Below are positions 58,004 to 64,000 of a stretch of 64,000 bases of DNA, piece by piece. The first letter of the stretch is position 1. The number at the start of each line of letters is the position of its first letter. This DNA comes from Anaerolineales bacterium (GTDB lineage Bacteria; Chloroflexota; Anaerolineae; 4572-78; J111). The notes under the pieces were generated by a model. The model made no database searches. It was not told the origin of the DNA and saw only the letters and a list, made by a program, of their open reading frames with translations. The position numbers and the translations under genes were made by a program. The DNA lies in assembly GCA_015075405.1 (NCBI GenBank), contig JABTUK010000005.1, forward strand, positions 709,747-773,746, written 5' to 3'.

Positions 58004-59392
58004 GTGAGTACAGCCGCACTTTCCACCAAAGTTTTCCCTACAATAAGAGATAGGCGCAGTGTGGGGATGGGCATCTTCTTTCTGCTGGTCGCCCTGGTTA
58101 TTGTGGTGGCCTTTGCCCTGAACAGTACCGCCGACATGACCACCCGGTTTGGTTTAAACCCCGGAGCCAGAACCAACGCGCCGCGTCTGGAGGATTGGGT
58201 ATTGCCCACCCAACAAACCCTGTGGGGGCTGGCGGTGGTGGTAGCATTTGCCGGTGGCTGGCAACTGGCCCGAGGCTTCAAACGGGTTAATCTGGCCCTG
58301 TTGATTGTGGCCTTGATCTTTGTGTTTGCCTTTCTCACCTGGGCCGCTCGCGGCGAGTCCATGAATCTGTTGGGCATGATTTCAGCCTCGCTGCTGCGGG
58401 CCGCCCCGATTGCCTTTGGCGCATTGAGTGGTATTTTGTGCGAACGGGCCGGGGTGGTCAATATTGCCATCGAAGGCATGATGCTGAGCGGGGCAATGGC
58501 CGCGGTAGTGGTCTCCAGTATCTTTCGTAACTACAATGCCGTTAGCAAAGCCACCGGCGAACCGCTCTTTCCGGCCTGGTTGGTCAGTCTGGGGCAGAGC
58601 CTTGAGGCGGCCAATCTTTCAGATGCTGTACCCTGGCATTTATTATTAGGCTTGCTGGGGGCAATTTTAATCGGCGGGCTGCTGGCTGCTTTCCACGCCT
58701 GGCTTTCGATCCAATTTAAGGTAGATCAGATTATCAGCGGTACGGTGATTAATATTTTTTCAGCCGGAATGACCAGTTTTCTCAGCCAGCGTTTTCTGCA
58801 ACCGATGCAGGAAATTAACAGCAGTGGCACTTTCAAAACCTTACAGATTCCAGGGTTGTCCAGTATTCCCATTATCGGCCCGCTCCTTTTTGAAAACAGT
58901 TTTATCATTTTTATCCTCTTTATTTTGGTTATCGCTGTCCATATAATGCTGTTTTACACCCGCTGGGGATTGCGTACCATTGCGGTGGGTGAGCACCCCA
59001 AAGCCGCCGATACGCTAGGGGTGAATGTTTTCAAGATGCGCTATATCAATGTGATTATGGGCGGCATGGTCGCCGGGATTGGCGGGGCCTACTTTACCAT
59101 CGGTTCGGTGGGCCGCTTTGACGAACTGTTGACCGCCGGTAAAGGCTTCATCGGCCTGGCAGCCATGATTTTTGGCAAGTGGACTCCCTTCGGTGCGTTT
59201 GGGGCTTCGCTTATTTTTGGTTTTGCCGACGCCCTTCAGGTGAAACTGCAAGGGCTGGGCATCCAGCAAGTGCCCATCTCCAGCGAGTTTCTGCTCATGG
59301 CCCCTTACATTGTAACGATGGTCGTTTTAGCCGGCGTTATCGGCCAGTCCATCCCTCCAGCGGCCGATGGACAGCCGTATGAGAAGGATTAG
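58004..59392 (+). CDS. nupQ: BMP-type nucleoside importer permease 2 (NupQ-like)
   Basis: A 462-residue permease. After extra N-terminal helices (to about 125) come LLRAAPIAFGALSGILCERAGVVNIAIEGMMLSGAMAAV (about 127-165), FHAWLSIQFKVDQIISGTVINIFSAGMTSFL, WGLRTIAVGEHPKAADTLGVNVFKMRYINVIMGGMVAGIGGAYFTIGSVGRF and ALGKWTPFGA-like FGKWTPFGAFGASLIFGFADALQVKLQ, diagnostic for NupQ/YufQ permeases. GTG start at 58004 behind AGGAGG. It is the last gene of the nucleoside importer set. Confidence 0.87.
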   Translation: MSTAALSTKVFPTIRDRRSVGMGIFFLLVALVIVVAFALNSTADMTTRFGLNPGARTNAPRLEDWVLPTQQTLWGLAVVVAFAGGWQLARGFKRVNLALLIVALIFVFAFLTWAARGESMNLLGMISASLLRAAPIAFGALSGILCERAGVVNIAIEGMMLSGAMAAVVVSSIFRNYNAVSKATGEPLFPAWLVSLGQSLEAANLSDAVPWHLLLGLLGAILIGGLLAAFHAWLSIQFKVDQIISGTVINIFSAGMTSFLSQRFLQPMQEINSSGTFKTLQIPGLSSIPIIGPLLFENSFIIFILFILVIAVHIMLFYTRWGLRTIAVGEHPKAADTLGVNVFKMRYINVIMGGMVAGIGGAYFTIGSVGRFDELLTAGKGFIGLAAMIFGKWTPFGAFGASLIFGFADALQVKLQGLGIQQVPISSEFLLMAPYIVTMVVLAGVIGQSIPPAADGQPYEKD

Positions 59393-59403
59393 GAAAACTT
59401 AGG

Positions 59404-59458
59404 GACTCGTGTTGCGTCTTGCGTGAAAAAAATGGAACACGCAAGACGCAATACGAAA
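59404..59458. repeat. GTTGCGTCTTGCGT hairpin
   Basis: GTTGCGTCTTGCGTG pairs with CACGCAAGACGCAATACG across an A-rich loop, 12 bases after the NupQ-like stop. A likely terminator. The same words are at 10596-10620. Confidence 0.8.
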
Positions 59459-59574
59459 TTATCGCCCTGCTCTCCGCTTCTGTTAGTTCAGTAATTTCTA
59501 TTATCCCCTTATTGTGGTAAAATCGAATAGAACATTTGTGTGTGTGCCTGAGTTTAATTTGATCTAAATGGAGT

Positions 59575-62142
59575 ATGGGTGTGACAATCCCCGAAATAAA
59601 GCCTGGTTACGTCATTGATTACATTTCCGGCGAACAGGTCAAAGCCACCCCTGAAGAAATCGAAGCCGTTCAAGTTTTTGCCCAGCGCTTGGTTGAAGAT
59701 TATGGTTATCCTCAAAACTATATCCAAACTCGGCCACAATTCAGAGTCCGTAAGCGGCCCTCCGATGAGGAAAAATCTTATCCGGTAGATATTGCCGTTT
59801 TTTTATCTAACAACAAGATTGAAGAAAATCTATTTTTGATTGTCGAGTGTAAGAAAAAGAATCGCAATGACGGTTTAGCTCAACTAAAAGTTTATATGAG
59901 CCTGAGTCCCGCCGAAGTGGGGGTTTGGTTCAACGGTCAGGATCATATCTACCTGAGAAAGATTGTTCATAAGGATGGGCGGCAAACCTATGAAGAACTG
60001 CCGAATATTCCTCGTTTTGGCCAGCGGATAGAAGATATTGGGCGATTTCACCGCAAAGACCTTAAACGCCCCTCAAATCTCAAAGCCGTTTTTCGAGACA
60101 TTCGTAACCATTTGGCCGGAAATGTTACCGGTATCACTCGTGATGAAGCTCTGGCGCAAGAGATTGTTAGTATTCTCTTTTGTAAAATCTATGACGAAGT
60201 TAACACCGGGCAGAATGAAATTGTTAAATTCCGCAGCGGTCACAATGAAACAGCCGAACAAGTGCGACAGCGCATTATTAATTTCTTTGAAAATGAGGTC
60301 AAGCCAGAATATGCGGATGTTTTTTCGGAACGAGATGCGATTACCTTAGACGCCGAAAATCTGGCCTATGTTGTGGGTGAGCTACAAAATTATTGCATCA
60401 CCGAAGCTGAGCGTGACGCGATTGGGGACGCCTTTGAGGTTTTTATTGGGCCGGCTTTGCGAGGAGGTGAAGGCCAATTTTTTACCCCGCGCAATGTGGT
60501 GCGCATGATAGTTGACATTCTCGATCCCGAACCGGGCAACATGATTTTAGATCCGGCATCGGGTTCGGGCGGATTTCTGATTATGGCTTTGGAGCACGTC
60601 TGGAAAAAACTAGAGGCTCAAGCTATTGAAAAAGGCTGGGGTGAGGCCTTATTGGAGAGAAAGAAACGCGATATCGCCACCCGCTATTTTCGCGGCATTG
60701 ATAAAGACTCTTTTCTGGCAAAAGTGACCAAGGCGTATATGGCGATTATCGGTGATGGGCGCGGCGGTGTATTCTGCGAAAATGCCTTGCTACCGCCCGA
60801 CGAATGGCATTATACCACCCGTGATGCTATTAAATTGGGCGCCTTTGATGTGGTTATGACCAATCCGCCTTTTGGCACAAAAATCCCCATCAAAGGTCAG
60901 CAAGTGTTGGCTCAGTTTGATTTGGGATATAAATGGAAAAAGGATAAAACTACCGGCCATAGTGAAAAAACCAGCACCCTTCACGACGATCAATCTCCCC
61001 AAATTCTATTCCTGGAGCGTTGCTTGCAGTTTTTGAAGCCGGGGGGACGTTTAGGCATTGTGCTGCCTGAAAGCCTATTAGGCAACCCCTCTTATACTCC
61101 GATATTGACTTGGTTACTTAACCAGGCCGCCCTCAAAGCAGTCATAACTCTACCCGAATCTCTCTTCAAAACCAGCGGCAAGGGGGGAACCCATACCAAA
61201 GTTTGCGCTCTTTTTCTGGAAAAAGGTGCGGGGGCAGATGACAATGTCCCAGCGTTTTTTATGGCCGATGCTAAATGGTGCGGCCACGATTCAAGAGGCA
61301 ACCCAACGTTTCGCAAAAACTCAGAAGGTAAACTTGTATTACTTGATGATGTGCCGATTATTGCTCAAAGGTATCACCAACTAATGCGCGAAGGCCAGCC
61401 AATCAAACAGGATCATCTCGGTTTTTTGCTTCAACCGGAGCAAATTAAAAATCGCATCCTTGTGCCCAAATATTATGATCCCGAATTGACCGAATATTTA
61501 CAGCGTTTGGCGGAAACTCACAAATTGGTACTAATGGGGGAGTTAGTTGAAAAAGGTATTATCAGCCTGACGACTGGAGTAGAGGTAGGGAAAATGGCTT
61601 ACGGTACAGGGCCAATTCCTTTTATTCGCACCTCCGATATCTCTAACTGGGAATTAAAAACTGACCCCAAGCAGGGGGTCAGCGAAGAGCTTTACGACTC
61701 CCTCAAAACAAAACTTGATGTGAAAGCCGGAGATATTTTGATGGTGCGCGATGGCACTTACCTCATTGGAACAAGCGCCATCGTCACCGAAAGCGATACG
61801 CGGATTCTCTTTCAAAGCCACATCTACAAAATTCGTGTTCGCAAACCCGAGCAGCTTGACACCTGGCTACTCTTTGCCTGCTTAAATTCCCCGGTTGTCA
61901 AAAGGCAAATTCGAGCCAAACAATTTACTCAAGATATTATAGACACCTTAGGTAATCGAATTCTTGAATTACTAATTCCCATTCCCAAAGATCAGCAAAA
62001 ATGCCAAGAAATTGCCCAGGCCACCCGCGAGACGGTTGAAGCTCGGGCGGCTTTGCGGAATAAAGCCAGGCAAATTGTTTTGGATGTTGAAGGGGTGGAA
62101 CTAGTTCAAGAAGATGACCAGGATTTGTTCACTGTGCTTTAG
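59575..62142 (+). CDS. Single-chain restriction-modification-like protein (nuclease, N6-MTase, TRD)
   Basis: An 855-residue protein. Residues about 20-130 are a type I HsdR-N-like nuclease: PVDIAVF (about 70) and LIVECKKK (about 90) give the PD-(D/E)XK core. A helical part precedes an N6-adenine methylase at about 290-560, with DPASGSGGFL (SAM motif I, about 325) and TNPPFGTK (motif IV, about 428). The C-terminus (about 640-855) is an HsdS-like target-recognition domain ending in LELLIPIPKDQQKCQEIAQATRETVEARAALRNKAR. All activities in one chain suggests a type IIG-like or HsdM-R fusion. No separate hsdR, hsdS or hsdM gene is adjacent. AT-richer than its surroundings, consistent with transfer. 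Confidence 0.84.
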   Translation: MGVTIPEIKPGYVIDYISGEQVKATPEEIEAVQVFAQRLVEDYGYPQNYIQTRPQFRVRKRPSDEEKSYPVDIAVFLSNNKIEENLFLIVECKKKNRNDGLAQLKVYMSLSPAEVGVWFNGQDHIYLRKIVHKDGRQTYEELPNIPRFGQRIEDIGRFHRKDLKRPSNLKAVFRDIRNHLAGNVTGITRDEALAQEIVSILFCKIYDEVNTGQNEIVKFRSGHNETAEQVRQRIINFFENEVKPEYADVFSERDAITLDAENLAYVVGELQNYCITEAERDAIGDAFEVFIGPALRGGEGQFFTPRNVVRMIVDILDPEPGNMILDPASGSGGFLIMALEHVWKKLEAQAIEKGWGEALLERKKRDIATRYFRGIDKDSFLAKVTKAYMAIIGDGRGGVFCENALLPPDEWHYTTRDAIKLGAFDVVMTNPPFGTKIPIKGQQVLAQFDLGYKWKKDKTTGHSEKTSTLHDDQSPQILFLERCLQFLKPGGRLGIVLPESLLGNPSYTPILTWLLNQAALKAVITLPESLFKTSGKGGTHTKVCALFLEKGAGADDNVPAFFMADAKWCGHDSRGNPTFRKNSEGKLVLLDDVPIIAQRYHQLMREGQPIKQDHLGFLLQPEQIKNRILVPKYYDPELTEYLQRLAETHKLVLMGELVEKGIISLTTGVEVGKMAYGTGPIPFIRTSDISNWELKTDPKQGVSEELYDSLKTKLDVKAGDILMVRDGTYLIGTSAIVTESDTRILFQSHIYKIRVRKPEQLDTWLLFACLNSPVVKRQIRAKQFTQDIIDTLGNRILELLIPIPKDQQKCQEIAQATRETVEARAALRNKARQIVLDVEGVELVQEDDQDLFTVL

Positions 62143-62176
62143 AGAGAAGAAATATTTTTAAACGGTTGGCGCCGGT

Positions 62177-63766
62177 CTACTCTCCACTTCTTTGGTTTTT
62201 AAGTAATTCTTCCAGCATCGTCAGCCGAGCTTCCAACTCTGCGTTTTGCCGCTGTAAAGTCTCAATTCGCCCCGCTTGCTCTTGTGTAAGCTGATACAAC
62301 CCTTGAATCGCCGCCAGAGCCACCCCATCGGCATCCACCGTGCTGATGTGCCGCTCATCTTCCCCGACGCCAAAATTCGCCTGAAAATCCTGGGCGGTTG
62401 GCCCGATGTGGCGAATCGCTGGTTCTTGTGTTTTGTAATTCCAGGTTTGGATGGGCAGATCGGCCAGGCGAGTCAAAATATCCTGGCTGTCTACCGGCGC
62501 AAAATTGGCTTTGGCCTGGCGGTCGCTCCAGGTAGCCCAGGAGCCGCTGCCGGGCGGCAGGGCTGCGCCCGAGTTCTGATCCACGCTGGTGAAAAAATAG
62601 ACTCCGCCAATAGCCCGGACCATAAAGCGGTTGGGAATGTTGCAAGGTAAGTCGGTCTTGCTGGCGTCGGCCCACACAAAGCAGCCGGGGCTATTGGCTT
62701 TGGCTTGCTGCCCGGCGGCAAAGCTGAAATCACCTTCGGCTCGGTTATTCTGGCCGCCAGGGACAACACTGTAAGCGCCACCGATATAGTTATTATACCC
62801 GCCGCCAATTACCGCCCAGGAGCCGCCGGCCGTATTGTAGCTGCCTCCCCCAACTGCCGCATAAATTTCATTGGCCTTGTTGCTGTAGCCGCCGTCAATG
62901 GTGGCGTAGATGTTGGTGGCGTTGTTGAGCCAACCGCCACTCACCGTCGCGCCGGGAGCGCCGGCAGTGTTATTTAGCCCGCCGCTGACCGTAGCGTAAA
63001 TATGGTTAGCTTTGTTTTGACTGCCTCCGCCAACGGTTGAGAACGGCCCGCCGGCCCGATTGAGCCAGCCGCCATCTACCGTTGCATAGGCATTGAAGGC
63101 GTTGTTGGCTAAGCCGCCGCCCACTGTGGCAAAGGGCGCATCGCTGGTGAGACCGGTATTGTTACCAGCCTGGTTGTTGTGACCCCCGCTGACCACGCCG
63201 TAATCGTCGGTGATGCGGTTGGTTTGGCCCGGCGCGCCGCCGCCGGCAATGGTCGCGCCGAGTGCGCCGCGGGTGACGCTGTTATCACGGTGGCCGCCAA
63301 TCAGGTTAGGACTAGTCGAGTTGGGTTCGGTCCAGAGGTTGGGCAGGGCCAGGGCATAGGGGGCCACCGGCAGTTGCTGGCGGCCGGGGAGGGGCGTATA
63401 AGCGTCGAGGCGTTTGCCGGGCCGTACTGCAATTTCCAGGTAGCGGAAATCGCCGGTAAAGACGCGCCCACCAAAATCCAGTGGCACAGTAAAGCGGCCA
63501 TCCAGCACCGTCACATTATCACTGGTTACCGTCGCCCCAAGCTGATTGCCGCCATTGGGCGCATCGTAAACTTTGAATTGAAAGTCGTAGACCCCCTCCA
63601 GAGGGTTGCCGTCTGCATCGGCCAAACGTCCTTCGTAAGTGAAAGTTGTGCCGATGGCGGCCGGACTGTCCTGCGGCTGCTGGGCCATCGCTCGACCCGT
63701 CAGGCCGGCCAGGCAAATCACCAGCCCCAATGCCACCCATTGCCTGAATAGGAATGTTTGCCTCAT
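62177..63766 (-). CDS. Secreted beta-helix protein with C-terminal S74 chaperone domain
   Basis: A 529-residue secreted protein. A signal peptide (WVALGLVICLAGLTGRAMAQ) is followed by a beta-rich domain (about 35-150, TTFTYEGRLADADGNPLEGVYDFQFKVYD). Then come about 13 repeats of GGxxNxAxxxYATVxGG type (about 160-360), like YadA/Hia head repeats. From about 410, WATWSDRQAKANFAPVDSQDILTRLADLPIQTWNYKTQ and HIGPTAQDFQANFGVG are the S74 intramolecular chaperone, and LEARLTMLEELLKN is a terminal coiled coil. S74 domains trimerise and then cut themselves off. Start behind GGAGGAG. Convergent with the restriction-modification gene. Confidence 0.83.
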   Translation of the reverse strand: MRQTFLFRQWVALGLVICLAGLTGRAMAQQPQDSPAAIGTTFTYEGRLADADGNPLEGVYDFQFKVYDAPNGGNQLGATVTSDNVTVLDGRFTVPLDFGGRVFTGDFRYLEIAVRPGKRLDAYTPLPGRQQLPVAPYALALPNLWTEPNSTSPNLIGGHRDNSVTRGALGATIAGGGAPGQTNRITDDYGVVSGGHNNQAGNNTGLTSDAPFATVGGGLANNAFNAYATVDGGWLNRAGGPFSTVGGGSQNKANHIYATVSGGLNNTAGAPGATVSGGWLNNATNIYATIDGGYSNKANEIYAAVGGGSYNTAGGSWAVIGGGYNNYIGGAYSVVPGGQNNRAEGDFSFAAGQQAKANSPGCFVWADASKTDLPCNIPNRFMVRAIGGVYFFTSVDQNSGAALPPGSGSWATWSDRQAKANFAPVDSQDILTRLADLPIQTWNYKTQEPAIRHIGPTAQDFQANFGVGEDERHISTVDADGVALAAIQGLYQLTQEQAGRIETLQRQNAELEARLTMLEELLKNQRSGE

Positions 63767-63932
63767 TGCTCTCCTCCCCTGAACCGAATTTTGATTATTA
63801 TAACATCAAAAGACTTTTTTTAAGCCGGAAATCGACTCAACCATCAGATTTTGACAAGCTTGCCAGATTATGATATTTTATAGTGGAATAAAATTCAGTA
63901 AAAGAAATAAATTTCAATATTTCTCTAAAAGA

Positions 63933-64000
63933 AATCCCTAGCAGCCTCACATAGGCATGGGGGATTTCTCCCTTCGGTCGAAACCTGTCCTGAGCTTGTC
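63933..64000. repeat. Dispersed element A, partial copy at window edge
   Basis: GGGGGATTTCTCCCTTCGGT and CGAAACCTGTCCTGAGCTTG are the reverse complement of the matching part of element A copy 2 (8100-8140). The copy continues outside the window. The rest of 63767-63932 is AT-rich without a gene. Confidence 0.78.

Noticed and set aside
1..64000. tRNA or rRNA genes
   Set aside because: No TPsiC-loop or acceptor-stem pattern and no rRNA-like stretch was noticed on either strand. A tRNA scan would be needed to be certain.

Overview
The window looks like a chromosomal segment of a Chloroflexota bacterium, probably Anaerolineae. This is inferred from the roughly 55-60% GC, the Ala/Glu/Pro-rich lipoprotein linkers, the many GAF/PAS sensor proteins and the very repeat-rich intergenic DNA. 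No rRNA, tRNA, prophage, transposase or CRISPR array was seen. All family calls were made by reading the translations, without database searches.

Layout. 1-7952: an SLC13-type transporter cut by the window edge, a FAD oxidoreductase truncated by a dispersed palindromic element, an NmrA-like reductase, a DUF1772 protein, an NB-ARC/TPR STAND ATPase and an MFS transporter. 8244-25868: a large sugar and sugar-acid locus. A LacI-type regulator, two inositol-type dehydrogenases and a ribose-type ABC importer lie next to the IolM, IolN and IolO enzymes. This set matches the Thermotoga-type route myo-inositol -> scyllo-inosose -> diketo-inositol -> 5-keto-gluconate -> tagaturonate. UxaE and UxuB carry the product on to mannonate. 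A LarA-family protein follows, and a galacturonokinase-like kinase and a sugar-1-phosphate nucleotidylyltransferase run divergently. Two promoters, before the regulator and before iolM, share the same -35/-10/operator layout around the palindrome GCACACGTGTGC.

26101-38505: a SulP transporter, response regulators, a large Ser/Thr kinase with two FGE-sulfatase domains, SIS and DegT sugar enzymes, a GxxExxY cassette bracketed by repeats, a GAF histidine kinase and an AbrB/PIN toxin-antitoxin pair whose toxin shows two compensating indels. 38566-44248: a leucine-degradation-type block (acyl-CoA dehydrogenase, biotin carrier, biotin carboxylase, carboxyltransferase) with a HAD gene inside it.

44471-59392: a HicB-like gene, a hybrid sensor kinase and then the most unusual locus. 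One 1055-residue lipoprotein carries two tandem BMP (nucleoside-type) binding domains and one PhnD-type domain. It is followed by a PhnC-type ATPase and an oversized PhnE-type permease, and by a complete BMP/Nup nucleoside importer with a nucleoside hydrolase. One polypeptide therefore appears to serve two ABC importers. 59575-63766: a single-chain restriction-modification-like protein and a secreted S74-chaperone protein.

Throughout, intergenic gaps contain hairpins built of short repeated words. There are about a dozen unrelated word families with the same architecture. They often begin exactly at a stop codon and sometimes supply the last codons of the gene. Two further dispersed palindromic families (A and B) look like MITE or REP elements.
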